The position numbers and the translations under genes are program-made. Source: Paludibacteraceae bacterium (GTDB lineage: Bacteria; Bacteroidota; Bacteroidia; Bacteroidales; Paludibacteraceae). Taken from it: a stretch of 64,000 nucleotides of DNA. The DNA lies in NCBI GenBank assembly GCA_905233415.1, contig CAJOEX010000004.1, positions 35,862 through 99,861 on the forward strand. Reading direction: 5' to 3'. The notes below the pieces were generated by a model that was not told where the DNA came from, did not search any database, and worked only from the letters and a program-made list of their open reading frames with translations. Shown here one piece after another: positions 41,490 through 49,398 of this stretch (the stretch's first letter is position 1; every line of letters starts with the position of its first letter).

Positions 41490-44400
41490 CTATTGTATTT
41501 TCACATTCTTCCGCATAGATTCGCGGATAAGCTTGCGCAGTTCTGCCGACTGGGTATCAACTTTGTTGTGGAAGAAGGGTCGGAAGTCCTGTGCATAGAC
41601 GCACTTGGCAGGCTTAATCTTCAAGTCATCCAGCGTGCCGGTGACATCCACACCGATATAGAACGGTGACAGCAAATTAACATGGTAGTTGAAGGACATA
41701 TCCAGATTATGCCTTCCTCCGAGTGCCGCCATATAGTTGTCTATACTCAAGCAGAACGGATAAATGTCAATCTCCTTCTTGTACAGCGTCAACTCGGCAG
41801 AAATACTGTCCACTTTATTCTCCGTCTTTTTGCTGAACATGAGAATCTTACTGATTTTGTCAAAGGTCTCGCTATCCATCACCACAAGGTCTTTACCGAA
41901 GAGCGAGCAGGCACCACGGATGGTTGACGGCTTCAGTTCGTAATTCTGGTTCATGTATGTTTCCGCCGCAAGGTGGAATTCCGCTTTTCCTTCAAACGAC
42001 TTGAGCATCGGCACCATCGTATCCAATTGCGGAATCATCCGAATCAGCGCAGCCATATCCACATCCAGCATGTGATAATCCAAACCGAGATACAGATGAT
42101 TTTTTCGTGGTGTGCGGTACATCGCTGTCAGTTGCAGTTTGGCGGCGTTGCAGACAAATCCCATTTCTTCCAACACAAGCGTGTTGTTGCGGACATACAC
42201 TCTACCGCCGAGATTATACACTTTTTCCTTGAACCATTCAGCCTCTTTAATGTGGGTGTTAAGCACCAAATCCACCATTTGCGGCACAAGGAACGGGTCT
42301 GCCTGTGTACTGTCTTTCGCAGCCGCCAAATCGGTTTCGCTTTTTTGAGCATTGGCACTGTCATCCACAATTTCCTCCGAGCCGGAATCCGCAGAGAAGA
42401 GTTCCATGAGTTGATTCACATCCGTATGCTCGGAAACGAAATTGAGTTCGCCGACCAGAGTGTCGCGTTTCTGGAGCCAACGGCTGATATTACGCACTTC
42501 GCCCGTCAGCGAGAAATCGGAATTACCTAACTTGATTTGCGATGTTGCAATCTTGAAGTCGTGGTTCGAGTAGTCAAACGTCATTTGCGGGATAGACACA
42601 TGCTGCGGAAATTCAACCCAGTCCACTTCCGCCTTGTGCATGTCAAAATGCAGTACGGGATTCCATTTGAGCAGGAAGTTCGTGCCCCGATGGTTGTAAC
42701 GTGCCTTCGCCTGAATTTCAAACTGTTTGGTGTCCATCTTTATATCTTCGTCCGCATTGGCTGTAAATGCCTGGGATTTGATGGAAGCCGCCAAAGTAGG
42801 AATTGAATGCAAGCGGCTTCCGCCAGTCAGTTTGGCTTCCAGTTCTGACTGCCGCAAGTGGCCGTGAATATTGTTGTACGCGCATTTGAGGTCGTCGAAA
42901 GCCACTTTCCCGTTGAAAATGGGCACACGAGTTGTGTCCTTCGTATCGTACTCGGTATAAGCGGTAATATGCGGAGCTACAATGTCGGCACTGATTGTAT
43001 CCATATTGGCAACAAGCCGTTGCTCGGACTGCAAATCCACGTTAGCGTACAAAACCGGCATGGTCTTCAACACATTGCCTAGTTCGACGTGCAAGTCTGC
43101 AGCTCCGAGGTTCACCTGTCCGATGGATGGGTCGGCAAAATCAACAGACGCCAGCTTGAACGTGGCATCCAGCCAGTTCAGTTTCTTCCATGAGGGTTTT
43201 GTATTCGGCATACGAAAAGCAAAGTCCGTCTTCGGGAGCACAACGGTCATGCTATCCATGGCAACATTCACATCCGATAGCACCAGTTGACCGCTAAACT
43301 GACCTTTCTCCAACTTCATGTCGGTAAGGTCAGAGAGCCTAATCTTGGCGTTCACTTTTCCTTTCGCTTTACCTTCAGTTTGCATGTTTTCGGGCATAAA
43401 ATATGCGAAGTCCGGCAAATTGGCATCCAAATCCAGTTTGGCATCAATCAACATATCTCCCAGCAAATCCGTAACTGAACCTTTGGCGGCAATACGGGTG
43501 TTTTTAGTTTGAGCTGAGAGACGCGCGAGAGACGCCCGAGAGTCGCTCTTTTTGTTCAGATTGACATGGGCACTTGCCTCTGCTGCCAAATTGGTGATGG
43601 TATAAGGAAGCGGCGCATACTTGACTGTCGCATTGGCAAGGACAACATCTGCATCAATCAGCGGCATCTTTTTGTCTGCAAACTCGCCGAACACATGTGC
43701 TTTGACACCAACGGTTCCGACAACGTCAATATCTTTCGGCACAAGGTTGGCAAAGCGTTCCGGTAACTGCTCAAGCACCTGTGTAATTGCCCAATCGTTG
43801 GTTTTGGCATTCACATCCATTGTGATGGATTCCGAGATTGCCGCTTGTCCGGTTAGGGTTATTTGCAGGCCGTTCCAGTCCAAAAGACAGTCATCAATAA
43901 CGGCGTTAATATTGAGCAAACTGTCCACGGTTCCGACTGCCGATACACGCAATGCCAGATTGCGGAAATCGAGACTGTCTTTCTCGTCCACAAAACTCAA
44001 CTGGTTGGCATTAAGCGTCAACCGATGCAACCGGATATCGAACGGCAGCACCGTGGCAGTCGTATCTTCGGTCGTGTCTTTCGGCAGTCTGAGTACGTCG
44101 AAGTTCGTTTCGCCGTTCGCATTGATAAACGGATTAAGCGCCACCTTGTTCAGTTTGAGTTCGCGAATATCGAGTATTTGCGAGTCGAGATATTGCTTGA
44201 TGTCAATGTCAGCAAGCACATCGTCTGCCGCCAGCAAAGTATCTGACTGTGCACCTTCCATCGGGTTGAACACGTACAGTCCTTTGACTTCAATTCCGAA
44301 GTGCGGGAACGTGCGGAAGAAAGTGAGGTTTACCTCTTCCAGCTCGTGCGGGCAGGTCAGCAACGAGTCTGCCACGCGGTTCACAACAGGCGTCAGCTGC

Positions 44401-44501
44401 TTGGGCGAAAAGACGATGCCGCAGACAATTCCTACAGCAATCAGCACAACACCCACTATTGAAGCCAGTGTGATACCGAATATCTTAAAGAATGTCTTCA
44501 T
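41490..44501 (-). CDS. AsmA family envelope protein
   Basis: A 1003-residue protein with one N-terminal membrane helix (about 5-30) and a very long periplasmic beta-rich body. The opening (LTPVVNRVADSLLTCPHELEEV), the KLNKVALNPFINANGETNFD unit and the C-terminal AsmA_C-like region (about 800-960) fit the AsmA/YhdP-type family, now viewed as lipid-transfer bridges between inner and outer membranes. Residues about 318-328 are encoded by an 11-bp repeat. Its start overlaps the lipoprotein stop by one base (TAATG). Confidence 0.85.
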   Translation of the reverse strand: MKTFFKIFGITLASIVGVVLIAVGIVCGIVFSPKQLTPVVNRVADSLLTCPHELEEVNLTFFRTFPHFGIEVKGLYVFNPMEGAQSDTLLAADDVLADIDIKQYLDSQILDIRELKLNKVALNPFINANGETNFDVLRLPKDTTEDTTATVLPFDIRLHRLTLNANQLSFVDEKDSLDFRNLALRVSAVGTVDSLLNINAVIDDCLLDWNGLQITLTGQAAISESITMDVNAKTNDWAITQVLEQLPERFANLVPKDIDVVGTVGVKAHVFGEFADKKMPLIDADVVLANATVKYAPLPYTITNLAAEASAHVNLNKKSDSRASLARLSAQTKNTRIAAKGSVTDLLGDMLIDAKLDLDANLPDFAYFMPENMQTEGKAKGKVNAKIRLSDLTDMKLEKGQFSGQLVLSDVNVAMDSMTVVLPKTDFAFRMPNTKPSWKKLNWLDATFKLASVDFADPSIGQVNLGAADLHVELGNVLKTMPVLYANVDLQSEQRLVANMDTISADIVAPHITAYTEYDTKDTTRVPIFNGKVAFDDLKCAYNNIHGHLRQSELEAKLTGGSRLHSIPTLAASIKSQAFTANADEDIKMDTKQFEIQAKARYNHRGTNFLLKWNPVLHFDMHKAEVDWVEFPQHVSIPQMTFDYSNHDFKIATSQIKLGNSDFSLTGEVRNISRWLQKRDTLVGELNFVSEHTDVNQLMELFSADSGSEEIVDDSANAQKSETDLAAAKDSTQADPFLVPQMVDLVLNTHIKEAEWFKEKVYNLGGRVYVRNNTLVLEEMGFVCNAAKLQLTAMYRTPRKNHLYLGLDYHMLDVDMAALIRMIPQLDTMVPMLKSFEGKAEFHLAAETYMNQNYELKPSTIRGACSLFGKDLVVMDSETFDKISKILMFSKKTENKVDSISAELTLYKKEIDIYPFCLSIDNYMAALGGRHNLDMSFNYHVNLLSPFYIGVDVTGTLDDLKIKPAKCVYAQDFRPFFHNKVDTQSAELRKLIRESMRKNVKIQ
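43516..43548 (-). repeat. 11-bp tandem array inside the AsmA gene (3 units)
   Basis: Plus-strand units GAGAGACGCGC (43516), GAGAGACGCCC (43527) and GAGAGTCGCTC (43538). They encode a Ser/Arg/Ala stretch (KKSDSRASLARLS). Confidence 0.75.
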
Positions 44502-44920
44502 TACTTCTTGGAAACTACTTTGCTAAAAGCATGTTTAACACCGAAATCATCCTTATACTCAAGGTCAGTGTCCGTGAGTCTGGTTACCGTGTAAATCTTT
44601 GGAATTTCGGCACCACCGTTATCCATGAGGTGAATCTCCGTCAAGTCTGCCTTGACAAGTTTCCACTTGAACCAACCGTTGCCGTATTTGACAAGGTCTT
44701 CGGGGAATACATCTTCCGCTTCGTTCCATTCGTAGCCATACTTGTAATCCGAATCCGCTTTTTCGGTCAGGAAGCGTACAAATGCTTCGGTACCGTTCTC
44801 CTGCCAAGTTCCGATAAGGTCACTTTCGGAGAATGAAACTTCTTTGTTGCCAAACAGGGAGCAGGCAGAAAAAGCCACCATTACAGCGCCAAGCGCCAGA
44901 AAAATAAACGATTTTTTCAT
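44501..44920 (-). CDS. Small lipocalin-like lipoprotein
   Basis: A 139-residue lipoprotein (signal MKKSFIFLALGAVMVAFSAC, Cys20). The mature part begins with the lipocalin-like strand ESDLIGTWQENGTEAFVRF and ends YTVTRLTDTDLEYKDDFGVK, a pattern of small beta-barrel lipoproteins of Bacteroidota. No ligand can be named. It is between ileS (3 nt) and the AsmA gene (1-nt overlap), so it belongs to the same minus-strand transcript. Confidence 0.65.
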   Translation of the reverse strand: MKKSFIFLALGAVMVAFSACSLFGNKEVSFSESDLIGTWQENGTEAFVRFLTEKADSDYKYGYEWNEAEDVFPEDLVKYGNGWFKWKLVKADLTEIHLMDNGGAEIPKIYTVTRLTDTDLEYKDDFGVKHAFSKVVSKK

Positions 44921-44923
44921 AAC

Positions 44924-47900
44924 TTATGCTTTTTTAATAGATATTTTTACGTTTTGATTATTGAGTTCCACCTCTTCGCCTTCGGACAGGTTGTCCACGA
45001 CTTGCAGGCTGGTTGCCAGCACTTGCGAAGCGATATAATCGTTGAAGTGCGCTACGGCGTTTTCAATCTGCCCGGCACGGCTCAAAGCCACCACAATGCG
45101 GTCTGTTATCTCCAGTCCGGAAGATTTGCGCAGGTTTTGAATACGGTTAATCAGTTCACGGGCGATTCCTTCCTCAATCAGTTCGTCCGTCAACTCGATA
45201 TCCAAAGCAATCGTCAGCGCGCCCTCGTTCATCACAAGCCAACCCGGCATGTCTTCCGTAATGATTTCCACATCTTCTGCGATTAATTGGTAATCAACCG
45301 TTGCGAGTTGATATTTTTCCTCGCGCTCCATTTCGGCGATTTGGTCTTGCGTCATTGCGGCTATTTCAGCAGCAACAGCCTTCATTTGGGCGCCGACTTT
45401 CTTGCCTAACACTTTGAAGTTCGGCTTGATTTTCTTCACCAGCCTAACTTCGCTGTCTTCCGCCATGACAATCTGCAGTTCCTTGACATTCACTTCGGAT
45501 TTAATCAAGTCCTGTACATGCTTCAAGGCATCCAACGTTTGTTTGTCCGCTGCCGGAATAACGGCTTTCTGCAGGGGCTGACGCACGTTCTTTTCGGCAC
45601 GTTTGCGCAGCGAGAGAATCATGGATGTTGCCTGTTGTGCAAGTGCCATCGACCGCTCCAAGTCCTTGTCAATCAAGCCTTCCTGTACTTCAGGCCAGGT
45701 GCTGAGGTGAACGGTTTCTCCGGTCAAGTCGCGGTAGAGTCTGTCCGCGTAGAACGGTGCATTCGGTGCCATGAGTTGTGCCACGGTTTTGAGGCAGGTG
45801 TAAAGTGTAAGATAAGCCGCATTCTTGTCTGCGTCCATTTCGCCGCCCCAGAAACGCTTGCGGTTGAGACGCACATACCAGTTGGAAAGGTCATCCTGCA
45901 CGAAGTCGGATATCGCACGTCCGGCTTTTGTCGGTTCGTAAGCTTCGTAAGAAGCGGTAACATCCCTGACAAGCGAGTTCAATTTACTCAAAATCCACTT
46001 GTCTATTTCCGTCAGTACGACTCCGGTCAACTGTCGGTGTACCGTCGGTGTACCGTCGGGATTGGCAGGGAGTTGCCATTTATCCACATTCGCGTACAAA
46101 GCGAAGAATCCGTACGTATTGTAAAGTGTGCCGAAGAACTTGCGGCGAATCTCATCCACACCTTCGCGGTCGAACTTCAGGTTTTCCCATGGCGAGGAAT
46201 TGGTGAGCATGTACCACCGCAGCGGGTCTGCCCCATATGTATCCAGCACTTCAAACGGGTCAACGGCGTTGCCGAGACGTTTGGACATCTTGTTGCCGTT
46301 CTTGTCAAGCACCAAACCGTTGGAGATAACGTTTTTGTATGCTACCGTTCCTTCAATCATGGTGTGAATCGCGTGCAGCGTGAAGAACCAACCGCGTGTC
46401 TGGTCCACACCTTCGGAAATAAAGTCGGCTGTGCGCTGTGCGTCCTTGTTCTCAAACGGATAGTGGTTTTGGGCATAGGGCATCGCGCCACTGTCGAACC
46501 AGACATCAATCAAATCCAACTCGCGCTTCATCGGTTTGCCGGACGGCGAAACGAGAATGATATTGTCCACATATGGACGGTGCAAGTCTATGACTTCCGG
46601 CGCATAGTTGGCCTCCGAATAATCGCCTGCTTTGTGCTTCGGCCACGGATTGGCTTTCATGAAGCCTGCCTTGACGGATTTGTCTATTTCGGCAAAGAGT
46701 TCGGCGATGGAGCCGATACATATTTCCTCCTGTCCGTCTTCGGTGCGCCAAATCGGAAGCGGTGTGCCCCAATAGCGTGAGCGGCTGAGATTCCAGTCGT
46801 TGAGGTTTTCCAGCCATTTGCCGAAGCGTCCTGTGCCTGTAGATTCGGGCTGCCAGTTAATCGTTTCGTTGAGCGCCATCATTTCCTCGCGGGCTTTGGT
46901 GGATTTGATGAACCAGCTGTCGAGAGGCTTTTCGATGCGGAAGACCTTGCCCGCCTGCTTGAGCATGAGGCAGATACTCAAATCCAATGTCTCATCCTTG
47001 TCCGTAAGGTTCGGGGCGTAGGCGTTTTTCACAAAGCGTCCCTGCCACGGCTCGTAACTCGGACGAATATGTTTCGCCACAAACTGCGGGTCCAAATCTT
47101 CGGTCTTGAACAGTTTGCCGGCCATATCCACCATCGGGCGTTTCTCGCCTTTTTTGGTCAGGAACAGCATTCCCGGCACCCCGGCTTTGCCCGCTACAAA
47201 GGCATCATCTGCACCAAAAGTCGGAGCAATGTGCACAATTCCCGTACCATCCTCCGTGGTCACATAATCGCCTGCAATGACACGGAACGCTCCTTCGCCC
47301 GGGTCTGCCCAGTCAATGAGCTGCTCGTATTCCAGCCCTACCAGGTCGGTTCCTTTGCCACGCCAGATGATTTCGGGATTCTCGCCTAATTCCTTGGCAT
47401 ATGCCGCCATGCGGGCTTCGGCAAGAATAATAACCTCATTCTCCAAACGAACTGCTACATAGTCAATCTTCGGTCCGACGCAAAGCGCCGTATTGGACGG
47501 CAATGTCCACGGCGTAGTGGTCCAAGCGATGATGTAGGTAGTTAGACCGCTTGCGCTGTTGGAAGTTAGACCGCTGACGCTGTCAGAAGTTAGACGGAAC
47601 TTCGCCGTGCAGGTGGTGTCCTTCACATCGCGATAGCAACCGGGTTGGTTCAACTCGTGACTTGAAAGCCCTGTCCCTGCAGCAGGAGAGTAAGGCTGAA
47701 TGGTGTAACCCTTGTATAAATAGCCTTTCTGATAAAGCTGCTTCAGCAGGAACCAGAGCGTTTCGATATACTTGTTGTCGTATGTGATGTACGGATGTTC
47801 AAGGTCCACCCAATAGCCCATCTGACGGGTGAGGTTCGTCCATTCTTTTGTGTATTTCATCACCTCACGGCGGCAAGCGGCGTTGTATTCGTCCACGCTG

Positions 47901-48235
47901 ATTTTCTTGCCGATGTCCTCTTTGGTGATGCCGAGCATCTTCTCTACGCCAAGCTCTACCGGCAAACCGTGGGTGTCCCAGCCTGCTTTGCGGTGCACCT
48001 GATACCCTTGCATGGTTTTGAACCGGCAGAATGTGTCCTTTATCGTGCGGGCGAGCACATGATGAATGCCGGGCATACCGTTGGCGGAAGGAGGCCCCTC
48101 GAAAAAATAGAACGGTTTGTGTCCCTCGCGGGTTGTGATACTCTGACGGAATAAATCTTCTTTTTCCCACTCTGCCAGCACTTCGTGGCTCATTTCCGGC
48201 AGATTCAATTGCTTATATTCCTTGAATTCTTTCAT
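44924..48235 (-). CDS. ileS: Isoleucine-tRNA ligase
   Basis: A 1103-residue class I synthetase charging tRNA-Ile. The HIGH-type motif is PPSANGMPGIHHVLAR near residue 49, the editing-domain entry AWTTTPWTLPSN near 236, KMSKRLGNAVDPF (KMSKS motif) near 652, and GVDQTRGWFFTLH just before. The anticodon-binding region fills the C-terminal third. Residues about 214-231 (LTSDSVSGLTSNSASGLT) are a repeat-encoded insertion just before the editing domain. ATG at 48235 is preceded by AAAAAAGG; an upstream GTG at 48253 is possible. Confidence 0.95.
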   Translation of the reverse strand: MKEFKEYKQLNLPEMSHEVLAEWEKEDLFRQSITTREGHKPFYFFEGPPSANGMPGIHHVLARTIKDTFCRFKTMQGYQVHRKAGWDTHGLPVELGVEKMLGITKEDIGKKISVDEYNAACRREVMKYTKEWTNLTRQMGYWVDLEHPYITYDNKYIETLWFLLKQLYQKGYLYKGYTIQPYSPAAGTGLSSHELNQPGCYRDVKDTTCTAKFRLTSDSVSGLTSNSASGLTTYIIAWTTTPWTLPSNTALCVGPKIDYVAVRLENEVIILAEARMAAYAKELGENPEIIWRGKGTDLVGLEYEQLIDWADPGEGAFRVIAGDYVTTEDGTGIVHIAPTFGADDAFVAGKAGVPGMLFLTKKGEKRPMVDMAGKLFKTEDLDPQFVAKHIRPSYEPWQGRFVKNAYAPNLTDKDETLDLSICLMLKQAGKVFRIEKPLDSWFIKSTKAREEMMALNETINWQPESTGTGRFGKWLENLNDWNLSRSRYWGTPLPIWRTEDGQEEICIGSIAELFAEIDKSVKAGFMKANPWPKHKAGDYSEANYAPEVIDLHRPYVDNIILVSPSGKPMKRELDLIDVWFDSGAMPYAQNHYPFENKDAQRTADFISEGVDQTRGWFFTLHAIHTMIEGTVAYKNVISNGLVLDKNGNKMSKRLGNAVDPFEVLDTYGADPLRWYMLTNSSPWENLKFDREGVDEIRRKFFGTLYNTYGFFALYANVDKWQLPANPDGTPTVHRQLTGVVLTEIDKWILSKLNSLVRDVTASYEAYEPTKAGRAISDFVQDDLSNWYVRLNRKRFWGGEMDADKNAAYLTLYTCLKTVAQLMAPNAPFYADRLYRDLTGETVHLSTWPEVQEGLIDKDLERSMALAQQATSMILSLRKRAEKNVRQPLQKAVIPAADKQTLDALKHVQDLIKSEVNVKELQIVMAEDSEVRLVKKIKPNFKVLGKKVGAQMKAVAAEIAAMTQDQIAEMEREEKYQLATVDYQLIAEDVEIITEDMPGWLVMNEGALTIALDIELTDELIEEGIARELINRIQNLRKSSGLEITDRIVVALSRAGQIENAVAHFNDYIASQVLATSLQVVDNLSEGEEVELNNQNVKISIKKA
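47541..47595. repeat. 24-bp repeat element inside ileS, also found in murF
   Basis: Two 24-bp units, 47541-47564 and 47565-47588, plus a 7-bp start of a third. The sequence (AGACCGCTTGCGCTGTTGGA and AGACCGCTGACGCTGTCAGA) closely resembles 53111-53160 in murF. Both genes read it in frame as Gly-Leu-Thr-Ser-Asp-Ser type residues. Confidence 0.8.
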
Positions 48236-48264
48236 CCTTTTTTGAAAAATCACATATTAGCCTG

Positions 48265-48272
48265 CAAAAGTA
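48265..48272 (-). promoter_or_regulatory. ileS: -7 box of the ileS promoter
   Basis: TACTTTTG on the minus strand, 29 nt upstream of the ATG at 48235. Confidence 0.65.
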
Positions 48273-48408
48273 CAACTTTTTTTTTATTTATGCAAATAAA
48301 AATGATATTTTGTTGGAATGATGTTGTGTTTTTATGTTGTATAGGGGTCTGTTAGGAGCCGTGTCCTGTCAGCGTAGCGGCCATAAAATACGAGAACCTG
48401 CATTTTTA

Positions 48409-48440
48409 TTTGTACAGGTCAAAAAAAAGCAGTACCTTTG
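48409..48440 (+). promoter_or_regulatory. Promoter of the outer-membrane protein / T9SS cargo genes
   Basis: TTTG at 48409-48412 and TACCTTTG at 48433-48440, 20 bp apart, in the context AAAAAGCAGTACCTTTGCAG. Confidence 0.8.
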
Positions 48441-48462
48441 CAGGCGATTTGATGCTTAAAAC

Positions 48463-49392
48463 GTGAAAAACACATTTAGAACATACAGCTCTCCCCTTCT
48501 CATTTGTTTCTTGCTATTCTGCGTATTGCCGCCTTGTTTTGCCCAAAAGGATAAAAATCGCAAACATAAACCGACTGACCAAACGGAAACCCTACACTAT
48601 GGTTGGTTTGCTGCCGATGCCGGCTATAATATCCTATTGGAGGATTATGATGACTTATCTACACTTGGTGGCGGTCGTGCATCCGTCAGTCTCGGCTATG
48701 AATTACAACATGACGGATTCTATTTCTCATTAGGTGCCGCTGCCACTTTCTGGACATCAAGTGCCAAAACAGAAGCCCTACAGATAGAACAACTGATGCG
48801 CGATACACAAGGCAAGAATATGACCTTTAAATTCAATCTGCCACAAGGAGACGAATTCTCTTACGGATTGTTTGTATCCGTACCCATTGTATTCGGTTAT
48901 ACCTTCCGCGGCTGGTGTTTTGGTGGTGGTGCAAGAGTCGGTTATCATCTGCTGACAGAAAATGCTTCAGACAGGAAATATAGCACCTTCGCAAGTTATT
49001 CGCAGTATTTCGAGGATTTTGAGGATATGCCCAATCACTTTTATACTGATTATAAAGCGCACAGCCATGAAAAGCTTACCATGACATTTCCAGTAAGTGT
49101 ATTGGTTGAGGGCGGCTATAATGTTTTATATGGCAAGAGTCAAAGCAGTCATAAAATGCACAGTATTCTGCGAGTCGGGTTTTATGCAGAATACAGTTTC
49201 CTGAAAGCATTTAACAACGAGCAGAATTTGCCGTATGTTATAGTGAACAGGGAACATCCGACTCAACTGGATATATATGCATACTATAATCGGAAATCAA
49301 CAGAATCAAATTTTATATTTCCATTAAGTGCCGGAATAAAGGTTACATATATGTTGCGCATCCCCACCCGCCACTGCAACTGTTATAATTAG
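48463..49392 (+). CDS. Outer-membrane beta-barrel-like protein, unknown
   Basis: A 309-residue protein with a GTG start and a signal peptide (KNTFRTYSSPLLICFLLFCV...CFAQ). After a Lys-rich linker the sequence alternates aromatic strands and loops (GGRASVSLGYELQHDGFYFSL, GARVGYHLLTENAS), ending GIKVTYMLRIP. This fits a barrel of 8-12 strands. I do not recognise a family. It is 6 nt upstream of the T9SS cargo gene, and the two probably share a transcript. Confidence 0.65.
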   Translation: MKNTFRTYSSPLLICFLLFCVLPPCFAQKDKNRKHKPTDQTETLHYGWFAADAGYNILLEDYDDLSTLGGGRASVSLGYELQHDGFYFSLGAAATFWTSSAKTEALQIEQLMRDTQGKNMTFKFNLPQGDEFSYGLFVSVPIVFGYTFRGWCFGGGARVGYHLLTENASDRKYSTFASYSQYFEDFEDMPNHFYTDYKAHSHEKLTMTFPVSVLVEGGYNVLYGKSQSSHKMHSILRVGFYAEYSFLKAFNNEQNLPYVIVNREHPTQLDIYAYYNRKSTESNFIFPLSAGIKVTYMLRIPTRHCNCYN

Positions 49393-49398
49393 TTTGTT

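Noticed and set aside
44501..48235. ileS repeat region considered as a CRISPR-like array
   Set aside because: Units are contiguous 24-bp copies with no spacers and lie in frame inside a gene; no cas genes anywhere in the window.
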